Origin: Pseudomonadota bacterium
GTDB lineage: Bacteria; Desulfobacterota; Desulfobulbia; Desulfobulbales; JAHJIY01
NCBI GenBank assembly: GCA_018823175.1
Contig: JAHJIY010000066.1
Location: 28,570-92,569, forward strand
Length of the DNA stretch: 64,000 bases
Direction: 5' to 3'
The notes beneath the pieces are model-generated. The model saw nothing but the letters and a program-made list of their open reading frames with translations, was not told where the DNA came from and did not search any database. Every line of letters begins with the position of its first letter. The first letter of the stretch is position 1. The position numbers were made by a program, and so were the translations under genes. Below are positions 33,999 to 43,109 of this stretch, one piece after another.

Positions 33999-35729
33999 TC
34001 AATTTCGTTCTGTTAAGGGCGAAAATCTTTGCTTAAAGGCGGCGCATTTCAACTCCGGTGTGTAGGCGCGAAAGGCCTGGTCATTATAATCTTGGTGGCA
34101 TTCAAGGCATAGACCGACCCGCAGGATTTGCTCAAGCTCCTGCCTGTTGAATGGTCGCAGGTCGTGGCGCGCGCTTTTCTGCAAAGGTTTACCGTTAAGG
34201 TCGACATATCCGTCCATTGGCGGGGTCGGCCCGGCCGGCGTTTCTATCCCCTGGAGCAGCGGGGTAAAATGCCATTGCTCATTTTCACGCCAGAGGGTGC
34301 CTTCACCCAGACCTATGGTTTTAGGGGAGGCGTGGCAATCGTCGCAGGTCCGGCCCCCGGTTTGGGTGGTGTGCGGGTTTAAGGCGGCCATGGTGAATGA
34401 GTTGAATTGTTTGTCCGGTTTACCCTGCTCGTCGATCAGGGTAACGATATCCTGGCACCCGGGGGTAACGATAACCACCTTGTCTTTCCAGACCGCCAGC
34501 ATCGGTTTTTCGTAGCGCAGGTAGGACCGGCCTTCTTCCCACCAGCCCGGGGTTTCTTCGTGGGTCAGTTTGTCAAGATGGGTTTCTCGCATGTCCCTTT
34601 TGACATGGCAACCGTAGCATTGTGGCGCCCAGCCGGAATGACAAGATTCGCAGCCCAGCCTTTTATGCAGGGCGTAATCACAGACCCCTTTTTTGGGTTC
34701 TTTTAAGGGGTGTTTCTGGTCGTCGAGTTTGGAAATCAGGACAAATGAATCACCGTCCTTTTTAATATTGTTCAGTTGCTTGTTTTTACGGGTGGTGCCG
34801 GGTTGTTTGCTGTGGCAGCTTGTGCAGCTTATTTCCAGTTGTTCCTCGTAATGGGCATAGTTTGTGCCATCACCCATGATTTCATCCCTGGTGTGACAAT
34901 CAATGCAGGCCATTCCTTTGCGGTGATGGATATCGTCGGGGAGCTCCAGGTAAAAACGGTTGCCGGGCAATTGTTTAGTTGAAGGACCGCCATGTTCGTA
35001 TGGGGTGCCGTAGCCTTCCGCCTCATATATCCCCTGATAGGAGATGCCGACCCGGCCGCTCCGGTTATGGCAACGGACGCAATTTTCGAGCGGCACCTTT
35101 TTGATGATTAAGGGATGGGTCTTTTTGGGATCGTCTCCCGGGGCAGTTTTGCCCTTGATGTGATGGCAGGCGGTGCAGCCGCCGCCTTTTTCATTGAAGA
35201 AGGCCGGAGCGTCCGGCAGGTCGTTTTTTTGTTTCCAGAGATGGCAGGTGGCGCAGAGTTTCCGGTAATAATCCAGGGCGACAGATGTTTCGCCGCTGGC
35301 CAGCAGTTTTTCTACGCTGAAATCACCGTTCTGGTTTTCTGCCTCCCCCCAATAAAAGCGTAAAGTGGCCAGGATCCCGCGGTTGGTGGCCATCAGGGAT
35401 TTTTTAATCTTGGGCAGATCTATGCCATGACAACCTTCCACGCCGCATGTTGTCTCAACGACGCGTAGGTCGCCGGGATTGAGGATAATTCCCCGGTGGG
35501 CCTTTTCTTTTTCAAAAGACAACGGATCACCCAGATGGCAGGCCGAGCAACCCATGATTTTAGAGTCGTGGGCCGGGTCAAGTTTTTCGGTGCGGTGGCA
35601 TTCCAGACACATCTCGACCTGGCCGGTGGTCAGGAGATGAAGCTGAGCCGGGCGTTCAATCATGTTTTCCCGGATTACCAGGGCCAGGGTCATGATCAGT
35701 ACTAATAACAGAGCTACTTTGGTCGACAT
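33999..35729 (-). CDS. Dodecaheme c-type cytochrome
   Basis: 576 residues. A single N-terminal hydrophobic helix (about 4-19) acts as signal or anchor, so the protein is periplasmic. Eleven CXXCH heme sites are present (the first are C41-H45 and C61-H65), plus one CX4CH site (C95-H101, CGVEGCH), for a total of 12 predicted c-hemes. No catalytic domain or known family is recognised. Such proteins carry electrons between the quinone pool and periplasmic or external acceptors. AGGAGG precedes the ATG, and the start overlaps the nadE stop by one base. Confidence 0.85.
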   Translation of the reverse strand: MSTKVALLLVLIMTLALVIRENMIERPAQLHLLTTGQVEMCLECHRTEKLDPAHDSKIMGCSACHLGDPLSFEKEKAHRGIILNPGDLRVVETTCGVEGCHGIDLPKIKKSLMATNRGILATLRFYWGEAENQNGDFSVEKLLASGETSVALDYYRKLCATCHLWKQKNDLPDAPAFFNEKGGGCTACHHIKGKTAPGDDPKKTHPLIIKKVPLENCVRCHNRSGRVGISYQGIYEAEGYGTPYEHGGPSTKQLPGNRFYLELPDDIHHRKGMACIDCHTRDEIMGDGTNYAHYEEQLEISCTSCHSKQPGTTRKNKQLNNIKKDGDSFVLISKLDDQKHPLKEPKKGVCDYALHKRLGCESCHSGWAPQCYGCHVKRDMRETHLDKLTHEETPGWWEEGRSYLRYEKPMLAVWKDKVVIVTPGCQDIVTLIDEQGKPDKQFNSFTMAALNPHTTQTGGRTCDDCHASPKTIGLGEGTLWRENEQWHFTPLLQGIETPAGPTPPMDGYVDLNGKPLQKSARHDLRPFNRQELEQILRVGLCLECHQDYNDQAFRAYTPELKCAAFKQRFSPLTERN

Positions 35730-37384
35730 CAGGATTCCTCCTGATATTTTTCGGCGGTGGGGTAGCGTCGGCCGTAGCCAAAGGCCTTGCTGGTCACCTT
35801 GAGGCCGAGCGGTGCCTGTTTCCGTTTGTATTCGTTGAACTTTATCCGGCGGACCACATCGCGGACTATCTCTTTGGCAAAGCCAAGATTTACTATTTCC
35901 ATGATCGAAAGGTTTTCTTCGAGATAGGCCTTGAGAATCGGATCCAGGATTTCATAGGGCGGCAAGTCGTCCTGGTCTTTCTGGTTTGGGGCCAGTTCGG
36001 CGCTGGGCGCTTTTTTTATGGTCCGGCCGGGAATGATTTCCTGTTGCCGGTTGATCAGGTGCGCCAGTTTGTAGACCATCTCTTTGGGTACATCAGAGAT
36101 TACCGCAAGCCCACCGCTCATATCGCCGTACAGTGTGCAGTAGCCGACTGCAATTTCCGATTTATTGCCGGTGGAGAGCAGCATGTAACCAAGACGGTTG
36201 GAAAGTGCCATCAACAGATTGCCTCGAATGCGGGCCTGGATATTTTGCTCGGTAATGTCCTGGTGCAGTTCGCCAATAAGCGGTTTTAGAGTTTGCAGGT
36301 TGCTCTCAAAGATATCTTTGATCGGGATAACTTCAAAGTTGATGTCCAGGTTTGCCGCCAGTTGGCGGGCGTCTTCCAAGCTTTCTTTTGAACTATAGGG
36401 GGAGGGCAGAGCCACGCCTAAAATATTTTTTGGGCCCAGGGCCTCGCAGGCCAGAGCTGCAGTCAGGGCGGAATCAATGCCGCCGGAGAGTCCGATGATT
36501 CCTTTGCTGAAACCGCATTTGTAAACATAGTCCTTGATCCCCATGACCAGGGCCTGGTGGACGGCGGTCATTTCGTCTTTAGACGGGGTGATTGGCGGGT
36601 TGTTGTCGATCTCTTCGGTGTTGATTACCAGCAGGTCTTCCTTGAAACCTGCGGCTTGGGCCGTGATTTTACCCTGGCGGTTGACGGCCAGGCTGTGCCC
36701 CTCAAAAAGCAACGAATCCTGGCCGCCGACCTGATTGATGTAGAGTAGTGGCAGATTGTATTTGTTGCAGATCGTAGAAAATATTTTCTGCTTGATGGCG
36801 GCCTTGCCGATCCGGAAAGGAGACGCGGCCAGGTTGATTATCAGGTCGACCGGTTTGGGTGGGGCGGCAAGGAGTTCGGCCACCGGATCAAGATTATAGA
36901 TCTGTCGTTTGGCGGCATCCTTGTCATTCCAGATGTCCTCACAGATGGTCAGGGCGATATTGAGCCCCCTGAATTCAAAGGTGGTGGCTTTTTGTCCAGG
37001 TTCGAAATATCTGACTTCATCAAATACATCGTATGAGGGGAGCAACCTTTTGTGGGTGGAGAAGAGGATTTCACCGTTTTCGAATAATACTCCACTGTTG
37101 TGCAGATATTTGCCGGTTGTTGCAGTGTGTCTGGTGATGGCGCCGCAGATGACCCCGATGTCTTTGATTTTTTCGACCAGACCAGCCAATGCTTTCTCGT
37201 GATCGGCGATGAAGGAAGGTCTGTCCAGCAGGTCCTGCGGGGGGTAGCCGCTGATCGCCAGTTCCGGGAAAATGGCCAGGTCGCAGCCCTGCTGTCTGGC
37301 TTTGTCGGCCCAGTCCTCTATCTTGGCGCAGTTTGAGGAAAAATTGCCGATATGTGGATTGATCTGGATAAGTGCGATTTTCAT
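35729..37384 (-). CDS. nadE: Glutamine-dependent NAD synthetase
   Basis: 551 residues, two domains. The N-terminal nitrilase-type glutaminase has the triad Glu (FPELAISGYPP), Lys (KRLLPSYDVFDE) and Cys (TICEDIWN). The C-terminal synthetase has the P-loop GLSGGIDSALTAAL and the conserved YCTLYGDMSGGLA. It amidates nicotinate adenine dinucleotide to NAD. The multiheme cytochrome gene follows with a one-base overlap, an unexpected partner. Confidence 0.95.
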   Translation of the reverse strand: MKIALIQINPHIGNFSSNCAKIEDWADKARQQGCDLAIFPELAISGYPPQDLLDRPSFIADHEKALAGLVEKIKDIGVICGAITRHTATTGKYLHNSGVLFENGEILFSTHKRLLPSYDVFDEVRYFEPGQKATTFEFRGLNIALTICEDIWNDKDAAKRQIYNLDPVAELLAAPPKPVDLIINLAASPFRIGKAAIKQKIFSTICNKYNLPLLYINQVGGQDSLLFEGHSLAVNRQGKITAQAAGFKEDLLVINTEEIDNNPPITPSKDEMTAVHQALVMGIKDYVYKCGFSKGIIGLSGGIDSALTAALACEALGPKNILGVALPSPYSSKESLEDARQLAANLDINFEVIPIKDIFESNLQTLKPLIGELHQDITEQNIQARIRGNLLMALSNRLGYMLLSTGNKSEIAVGYCTLYGDMSGGLAVISDVPKEMVYKLAHLINRQQEIIPGRTIKKAPSAELAPNQKDQDDLPPYEILDPILKAYLEENLSIMEIVNLGFAKEIVRDVVRRIKFNEYKRKQAPLGLKVTSKAFGYGRRYPTAEKYQEES

Positions 37385-37573
37385 TGTCTGAACTATATAT
37401 CATAGTCGGCTTTATTTTTTTATGGAAAAATTGGTTGGCAGCTCTTCTTCTCACAACGTGGGGATAATTTTTTCTTGCCGGAAAAGGTAATTAAATCTAA
37501 TGTCCTATTGTCAGTTGCCTAGTCTTTGGCGATAACAAATTTATTACTAGCCGGTAAAAAAAGGAGCTTTTTA

Positions 37574-38896
37574 ATGCAGAAATATTTTGTTCTTGATACC
37601 AACGTCCTGCTGCATAACTCTGATTCGATAATGTCATTTGCCGATAATGTGGTGGTTGTGCCCATGTCGGTCATCGAAGAATTAGATCGATTTAAATCCC
37701 ATAACGATGAACTGGGCAGAAATGCTAGGCAGGTCATCAGGCAGCTTGATCAGTTACGCAAGGAAGGCTCCCTGCGGGACGGCGTTAAGATGGAGAACGG
37801 TGGGGTTCTGAAGATCTACTATGAAAAGGACAGTATCGACGATACCGGCATGGACATGAGGATCACCGATAATCGGATTCTGGGGGTGGCTTACACCCTG
37901 CTTAAGACCGGCAAGAAGGTTATTTTCGTCTCCAAGGATATTAACGCCCGCTTGAAGGCAGATGTCCTGGGGCTTGAGGTCATGGATTTTGAGAAGCAGA
38001 AGGTGAATCTCGATGAACTTTTCTGTGGCCAGTGTGAACGGGTGGTGCCAGGCAGTGTGATTGATCAGTTTTACCGGGAAAAGAGCTTGAAGATCGAAGG
38101 TTTTGAGCCAATGCCCAACGAGTTCGTCGTGATGACCGATGAGACCGATCCCAAACATACCGCGATCGCCCGGGCTCTGGCAGGAGGGACTTTGGTCCCG
38201 CTTAATCCTGCCTATAATGAGGCCTGGCACTTGAAGCCGCGGAATAAAGAACAGCGGATGGCCCTGGAACTGCTGCTTGACCCGGATGTCGCGCTGGTGA
38301 CCATTGTTGGTAAGGCCGGAACCGGTAAGACCCTGTTGGCCCTTGCCGCCGCTCTGGAGACCACCTTGAATTTCAAGCGGTATGACCGGATTCTGGTTTC
38401 CAGGCCGATCGTGCCTATGGGCAAGGATATCGGCTATCTGCCCGGTGATAAGGATGAGAAACTTGCCCACTGGATGCAGCCTATTTTTGACAATCTTACT
38501 TTTTTGATGGGTGGGGGGCGAAGAAGCAACGATGAATTTGAAGGTGAAGGGTCGGTCCGCCAGAAAGTGGAAAAGCTGAAGCAGGATAATATAATCGAGC
38601 TTGAGGCCCTTACTTACATTCGGGGTCGCTCTATCCCGCGGCAGTATGTGATTGTTGATGAGGCCCAGAATCTCACGCCCCATGAGGTCAAGACCATTAT
38701 CAGCCGGGCGGGAGAGGGAACCAAGATGGTGCTGACCGGTGATCCTGACCAGATTGATAATCCTTATCTTGATTCGAGCAGTAATGGTTTGAGTTATGCC
38801 TCTGAGCGGATGAAAAACATTGCCCTGCATGGTCATATCACCTTGGCGAAAAGTGAGCGTAGCCTCCTGGCCGCGATTGCGGCTGATAATCTCTAA
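37574..38896 (+). CDS. PhoH-family ATPase with N-terminal PIN domain
   Basis: 440 residues from the ATG at 37574, preceded by AAGGAG; an earlier ATG at 37526 lacks one. The PIN domain (about residues 1-150) has acidic residues in FVLDTNVLLH, VIEEL and ITDNRIL that would hold metal. The PhoH ATPase part has Walker A GKAGTGKTLL and Walker B VIVDEAQN. This PIN-PhoH layout is the YlaK / PhoH2 type, whose members act as ATP-dependent RNA helicases and nucleases. Confidence 0.9.
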   Translation: MQKYFVLDTNVLLHNSDSIMSFADNVVVVPMSVIEELDRFKSHNDELGRNARQVIRQLDQLRKEGSLRDGVKMENGGVLKIYYEKDSIDDTGMDMRITDNRILGVAYTLLKTGKKVIFVSKDINARLKADVLGLEVMDFEKQKVNLDELFCGQCERVVPGSVIDQFYREKSLKIEGFEPMPNEFVVMTDETDPKHTAIARALAGGTLVPLNPAYNEAWHLKPRNKEQRMALELLLDPDVALVTIVGKAGTGKTLLALAAALETTLNFKRYDRILVSRPIVPMGKDIGYLPGDKDEKLAHWMQPIFDNLTFLMGGGRRSNDEFEGEGSVRQKVEKLKQDNIIELEALTYIRGRSIPRQYVIVDEAQNLTPHEVKTIISRAGEGTKMVLTGDPDQIDNPYLDSSSNGLSYASERMKNIALHGHITLAKSERSLLAAIAADNL

Positions 38897-38914
38897 TCCC
38901 AGGTAAATTCGAAT

Positions 38915-38943
38915 TTGTCCAACCTGAGAAAATAGGCTATACT
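38915..38943 (+). promoter_or_regulatory. Promoter candidate for the heme gene cluster
   Basis: TTGTCC (38915-38920) and TATACT (38938-38943) with a 17 nt spacer. It lies 150 bp upstream of the ahbD-like gene and just after the PhoH stop. Confidence 0.45.
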
Positions 38944-39096
38944 GAAAAATTGTTGCGAGTTTAATTTTAGATTATGAGCAATGAGTGAATTCGGGACCAC
39001 TTTATTGGTCTGGGGCTTGGCAATATGTAATTTCGCATGACGATCTTGCGGCTGCCGGATCTTCCCCTGACTTTACTCTCATCCGGAGATTGAATT

Positions 39097-40158
39097 ATGG
39101 ATTTTGAGCCTAAATGGGTTGCCTGGGAAATCACCAGACGATGCAACCTTAAATGTGTGCATTGTCGATCCTCGTCGGAGCTTGAAGCTTGCGGACATCC
39201 TGATTTCTCTTTTGAAGAGGCGACCAGGGTTTTGGACGATATCTCTTCTTATGCCTCACCGGTAGTGGTACTTTCCGGCGGGGAGCCTTTGCTTAGAAAA
39301 GATGTCTTTGAGATTGCCAAATACGGGACCGGCAAAGGGCTCCGGATGTGCATGGCCACCAACGGCACCCTGGTCACCGAGGAGATCGCGGGCAAGATCA
39401 AGGAAGCCGGCATCAAGATGGTCTCCATGAGTCTCGATGGTTCGACCGCTGCGATTCATGATAACTTCAGGAATTCGCCCGGCGCCTTTGAAGGCACGAT
39501 GCGGGCCATTAAAATTTTTAATGATCATGGCATCAAGTTTCTGATTAACTCCTCCTTTACCAAGCGTAATCAGGAAGATATCCCCAATCTTTACAAGTTG
39601 GCCAAGACGACCGGGGCCACGGCCTGGTACATGTTTATGATCGTCCCCACTGGTCGCGGTGAAGATATCATGAGTGAGTTGATCTCCAAGGAGGATTACG
39701 AGGAGGTCCTCAAGTGGCATTATGAGCTTGAAAAAGAAGAGGACGAGTTGCTGATCCGGCCCACCTGCGCCCCCAGTTATTACCGGGTCGTGTTGCAACA
39801 GGCCAAAAAACAGGGTGATGATTTCAAACGACGGACCCTACAGTTCTCCACCGGCGGCTCCAAGGGTTGTCTGGCCGGTCAGCTTATTTGCCTGATCGAT
39901 GTGGACGGTAATGTCCTTCCGTGTAGTTACTTTCCGCTGGCGGCCGGCAACATCAGAGAAAAGTCATTTAAAGAGATCTGGGAAAAGTCGGAACTTTTTA
40001 AGGATATGCGGGATTTTAAGAGTTACAAAGGGCGCTGCGGGGCCTGTGAATATGTCAATGTCTGTGGCGGTTGTCGGGCCCGGGCCTATGCGGTAACCGG
40101 AGATTATATGGCGGAAGAGCCGTTCTGCGGTCATGTGCCGGCCAAGTTGCTTAAATAA
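39097..40158 (+). CDS. ahbD: AhbD-like radical SAM heme synthase
   Basis: 353 residues. The radical SAM cysteines are C16, C20 and C23 (CNLKCVHC). The C-terminal SPASM-type region has GCLAG, LPCSYFP and [19 protein letters not shown], ending in FCGH, for a second cluster. This matches AhbD, which decarboxylates the two propionates of Fe-coproporphyrin III to give heme b in sulfate reducers and archaea; AhbC, which acts one step earlier, is related but less likely. Adjacent hemE and hemH support a heme role. Assignment by pattern, not by search. Confidence 0.8.
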   Translation: MDFEPKWVAWEITRRCNLKCVHCRSSSELEACGHPDFSFEEATRVLDDISSYASPVVVLSGGEPLLRKDVFEIAKYGTGKGLRMCMATNGTLVTEEIAGKIKEAGIKMVSMSLDGSTAAIHDNFRNSPGAFEGTMRAIKIFNDHGIKFLINSSFTKRNQEDIPNLYKLAKTTGATAWYMFMIVPTGRGEDIMSELISKEDYEEVLKWHYELEKEEDELLIRPTCAPSYYRVVLQQAKKQGDDFKRRTLQFSTGGSKGCLAGQLICLIDVDGNVLPCSYFPLAAGNIREKSFKEIWEKSELFKDMRDFKSYKGRCGACEYVNVCGGCRARAYAVTGDYMAEEPFCGHVPAKLLK

Positions 40159-40191
40159 ATTATCTGATTTTTTATAATGGGAGAAAACAGG

Positions 40192-41232
40192 ATGAATACG
40201 ACCTTTTTAAAGGCCTGCAAGGGCGAAAAAACCGATTATACCCCGATCTGGATCATGCGGCAGGCCGGACGTTACCTGCCGGAATATCATACGGTCCGCA
40301 GCAAGGGTTCTTTTCTGGATTTGTGCAAAAGTCCGGAACGGGCGGCGGAAGTAACCATTCAGCCGGTTGATCGATTAGGGGTCGACGCGGCCATCCTTTT
40401 TTCCGATATTCTGGTGCCCCTTGAGAAAATGGGTTGCCCCCTGGAATTTCAGGAGAAGCGCGGGCCGGTTTTCCCTGAGCCGATTCGGAGCAAGGCGGCG
40501 GTTGAGGCCTTGGGTATCCCGGATCCGGAAGATGATCTGGGCTATGTCATGGATACCATTCGTATTCTGCGTAAAGAACTGGCCGATAGGGTGCCGTTGA
40601 TCGGCTTTTCCGGCGCGCCTTTCACCTTGGCCACCTACTTGATTGAGGGCGGTTCCTCCAAGAATTATCTGACGACCAAGCGGATGATGTTTGAGGAGCC
40701 GACGCTCTACGGCCAGCTGCTTGACAAGATCACCGAGTGTACGATCGTTTATCTTAAGGGTCAGGTGGCGGCCGGCGCACAGGCGTTACAGGTTTTTGAT
40801 TCCTGGGCCGGGGTGCTGGCGCCCTGCGACTATCGTGATTTTGCTTATCCCTACGTGAAAAGGATCATCGATGCTTTGAAACAGGTCACCGACATCCCTT
40901 TGATCTACTTCGCCAATCAGGGCGCCACCCTGTTGCCTCAGACCAAACAATGCGGGGCCGACGTGCTTGGTTTTGACTGGCGCATCGGCTTGGACGAGGT
41001 GGTGCGTCAGGTCGGACAATCTGTCTCGATCCAGGGCAATATGGATCCACTGTCTCTGTTTTTGCCGGCCGATCGACTGGAGGATCGGATCAGAGATGTT
41101 TTGATCCAGGCCAAGGGGGCGCGGGGGCATATCTTTAACCTCGGTCACGGCATTGTGCCGGAGACTGATCCGGAAAAGGCCGTGCTTGCGGTTAAACTGG
41201 TTCACAAAATAAGCAGGGAAATGCGTGCATGA
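40192..41232 (+). CDS. hemE: Uroporphyrinogen III decarboxylase
   Basis: 346 residues from the ATG at 40192; GGAG lies 8 nt upstream, and a start at 40177 would include that site in the protein. The substrate-binding motif WIMRQAGRYLPEY is near residue 20, and GFSGAPFTLATYLIEGGSS is the second conserved block. It converts uroporphyrinogen III to coproporphyrinogen III. The stop overlaps the next start (ATGA). Its presence means the cell does not depend only on the siroheme-based route. Confidence 0.96.
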   Translation: MNTTFLKACKGEKTDYTPIWIMRQAGRYLPEYHTVRSKGSFLDLCKSPERAAEVTIQPVDRLGVDAAILFSDILVPLEKMGCPLEFQEKRGPVFPEPIRSKAAVEALGIPDPEDDLGYVMDTIRILRKELADRVPLIGFSGAPFTLATYLIEGGSSKNYLTTKRMMFEEPTLYGQLLDKITECTIVYLKGQVAAGAQALQVFDSWAGVLAPCDYRDFAYPYVKRIIDALKQVTDIPLIYFANQGATLLPQTKQCGADVLGFDWRIGLDEVVRQVGQSVSIQGNMDPLSLFLPADRLEDRIRDVLIQAKGARGHIFNLGHGIVPETDPEKAVLAVKLVHKISREMRA

Positions 41233-41846
41233 TTCCGTCTCCGGCTGAATGTCTCCAGCTGATGGACAAGCATCGGATGCTGGAGAATATCAGGGACCAT
41301 TCGATTATTGTCGCCCGGATTGCGGAAGTTATCGCCATCGATTTACGAAAGAGTGGAGTTGACCTCTCTCTGGATCTGGTTGTAGCCGCCGCCCTGCTCC
41401 ATGATATCGGAAAAACTCTTTGTCTTGGCAGTGATGACGATCATTCTCAGACCGGGCTGGAGATTTGTCTGGCCGAGGGACTTGATGAATTGGCCCCGCT
41501 CGTTAAAGAGCATGTTTGGTTAAAGTTTCAGGAAGGACCGATTAGTGAAAAAGAGATTGTTTATTACGCCGACAAACGGGTCAATCACGATAAAGTGGTG
41601 AGTTTATTTGATCGACAGGAATATATTGTTAAGCGATACGGCAATAGTGATCCGCAACGGGAGGTGGCCATCCGAAAAAATTGTCGGAACTGGGACAAGG
41701 TAGAGGGAAAGATATTTGCCGGGCTTGATTTTGGGCCGGCTGATCTGGCTGGATTAATCGATCAGAATCCGGCGAGTTTTTTTGGTCAATATGGTCAGGA
41801 TGATCTCTGCCTGTCGGTTGCAACCGTTTTTGATATCTCTTCATGA
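41229..41846 (+). CDS. HD-domain phosphohydrolase-like protein in the heme operon
   Basis: 205 residues. The HD motif is in VVAAALLHDIGKTLCL (about residues 50-65), with an upstream His in RDHSIIVARI and later H/D residues in YYADKRVNHDK. Such domains bind metal and hydrolyse phosphate esters or nucleotides. It overlaps hemE and hemH by 4 bp on each side, so translation is coupled and a role tied to this operon is likely, though no heme step needs such an enzyme. Substrate unknown. Confidence 0.75.
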   Translation: MIPSPAECLQLMDKHRMLENIRDHSIIVARIAEVIAIDLRKSGVDLSLDLVVAAALLHDIGKTLCLGSDDDHSQTGLEICLAEGLDELAPLVKEHVWLKFQEGPISEKEIVYYADKRVNHDKVVSLFDRQEYIVKRYGNSDPQREVAIRKNCRNWDKVEGKIFAGLDFGPADLAGLIDQNPASFFGQYGQDDLCLSVATVFDISS

Positions 41847-42823
41847 GTAAAAAAGAACAAGAAACTATCGCGGTTATTTTGCTTAATCTGGGCGGACCGG
41901 AAAGGCTTGAGGATGTTGAGCCGTTTTTGCTTAATCTCTTTTCCGATCGCAAGATCATCCGTCTGGGACCCAAGTTTATGCAGAAGTTCATCGCCCGGCG
42001 GATCGTCAAGAAGCGGGCGCCTAAGAGCCGGGAGACCTATCGGTTGATCGGTGGCGGTTCTCCATTGGCCAGAATTACCGGTGAGCAGGGCGCGGCGTTG
42101 GAAAAAGAGCTGGCGGCTACGGGTAATTTCAAGGTGATGATGGCCATGCGTTATTGGCCGCCCTATGCCAAAGAGGTCTTGGCCCGATGTCAGGAACAGG
42201 GAATCAGCAGGATTGTCGCCCTTACCCTTTATCCGCACTATTCGGTGGCGACCACCGGCTCGTCAATTGATGACCTTAAAAAGGCGGCCGCTTCCTGTGC
42301 CTCGCCCTTTCAGATTGCTGAGATTGAGTCCTGGCCGGACCAGCCGGATTATATCGAAAGTCTGGCTGCAAACGTTACAGCCGGCGTTGCGCGATTTAAC
42401 GGAGCGCCGGTAGAGCTGGTTTATAGCGCCCACAGTCTGCCCAAAAAATTTATTGATGAGGGTGATCCATATCTGGATCATATGAACCGGACGATCAAGG
42501 CCCTGGAAGCAAAAACCGGGATCAGTGGCAGGCTCTGTTTCCAGAGTCGCAGCGGGCCGGTCGAGTGGCTGGCGCCGTCAACCCCGGAAATGCTGGCAAC
42601 AATTGCGGCCGAGGGCATCAAAAATGTCCTGCTGGTGCCTATTTCCTTTGTCTCCGACCATGTTGAAACCCTCTATGAAATTGATATCCTGTATCACGAC
42701 CTAGCCAAGGAGCTGGGTATGCGCCTGGAAAGGGTCGAGTCCTTGAATATCCAGCTCCGATTTATCGCCGCTCTGCGGCAGTTGGTGGTCGAGAGTTGTC
42801 AAAGTCATGGTTGGCTGGATTAG
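41843..42823 (+). CDS. hemH: Ferrochelatase
   Basis: 326 residues. The catalytic histidine is in YSAHSLPKKF, and the conserved acidic site is in SDHVETLYEIDILYH. It inserts Fe(II) into a porphyrin: protoporphyrin IX in the classical route or coproporphyrin III in the coproporphyrin route. With an AhbD-like enzyme next door, coproporphyrin is plausible here. Its start overlaps the HD gene by 4 bp. Confidence 0.95.
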   Translation: MSKKEQETIAVILLNLGGPERLEDVEPFLLNLFSDRKIIRLGPKFMQKFIARRIVKKRAPKSRETYRLIGGGSPLARITGEQGAALEKELAATGNFKVMMAMRYWPPYAKEVLARCQEQGISRIVALTLYPHYSVATTGSSIDDLKKAAASCASPFQIAEIESWPDQPDYIESLAANVTAGVARFNGAPVELVYSAHSLPKKFIDEGDPYLDHMNRTIKALEAKTGISGRLCFQSRSGPVEWLAPSTPEMLATIAAEGIKNVLLVPISFVSDHVETLYEIDILYHDLAKELGMRLERVESLNIQLRFIAALRQLVVESCQSHGWLD

Positions 42824-43109
42824 TTTATGCAGTCGGCTCGCTATTATTGAAAAAACTGCGATTATTAAAAAGGGTCCTTGCCAGGTTGCCTGACCTGACA
42901 AATGTTTATTGTCTCGATCTTCTGATCTATACATGAAACTGTTGAGTGTCAAAAGGGGAAGTGATTATTGTTTCTCATTGAGGATGGTTTCTTTAAGGAG
43001 TGGTTAGTTGTGGAGAGGTCTGAAATCTATTTTGTTCTGAAAACTTTGTTTTTAAAAAGAGTTTTTCCGCAGTAATAAAAGGGATTAGTAGATTCTGTCG
43101 TGGACTTTG

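Noticed and set aside
37754..38836. A 360-codon open frame on the minus strand
   Set aside because: It lies wholly antisense to the PIN-PhoH gene, has no recognisable motif and a composition expected of a mirrored frame.
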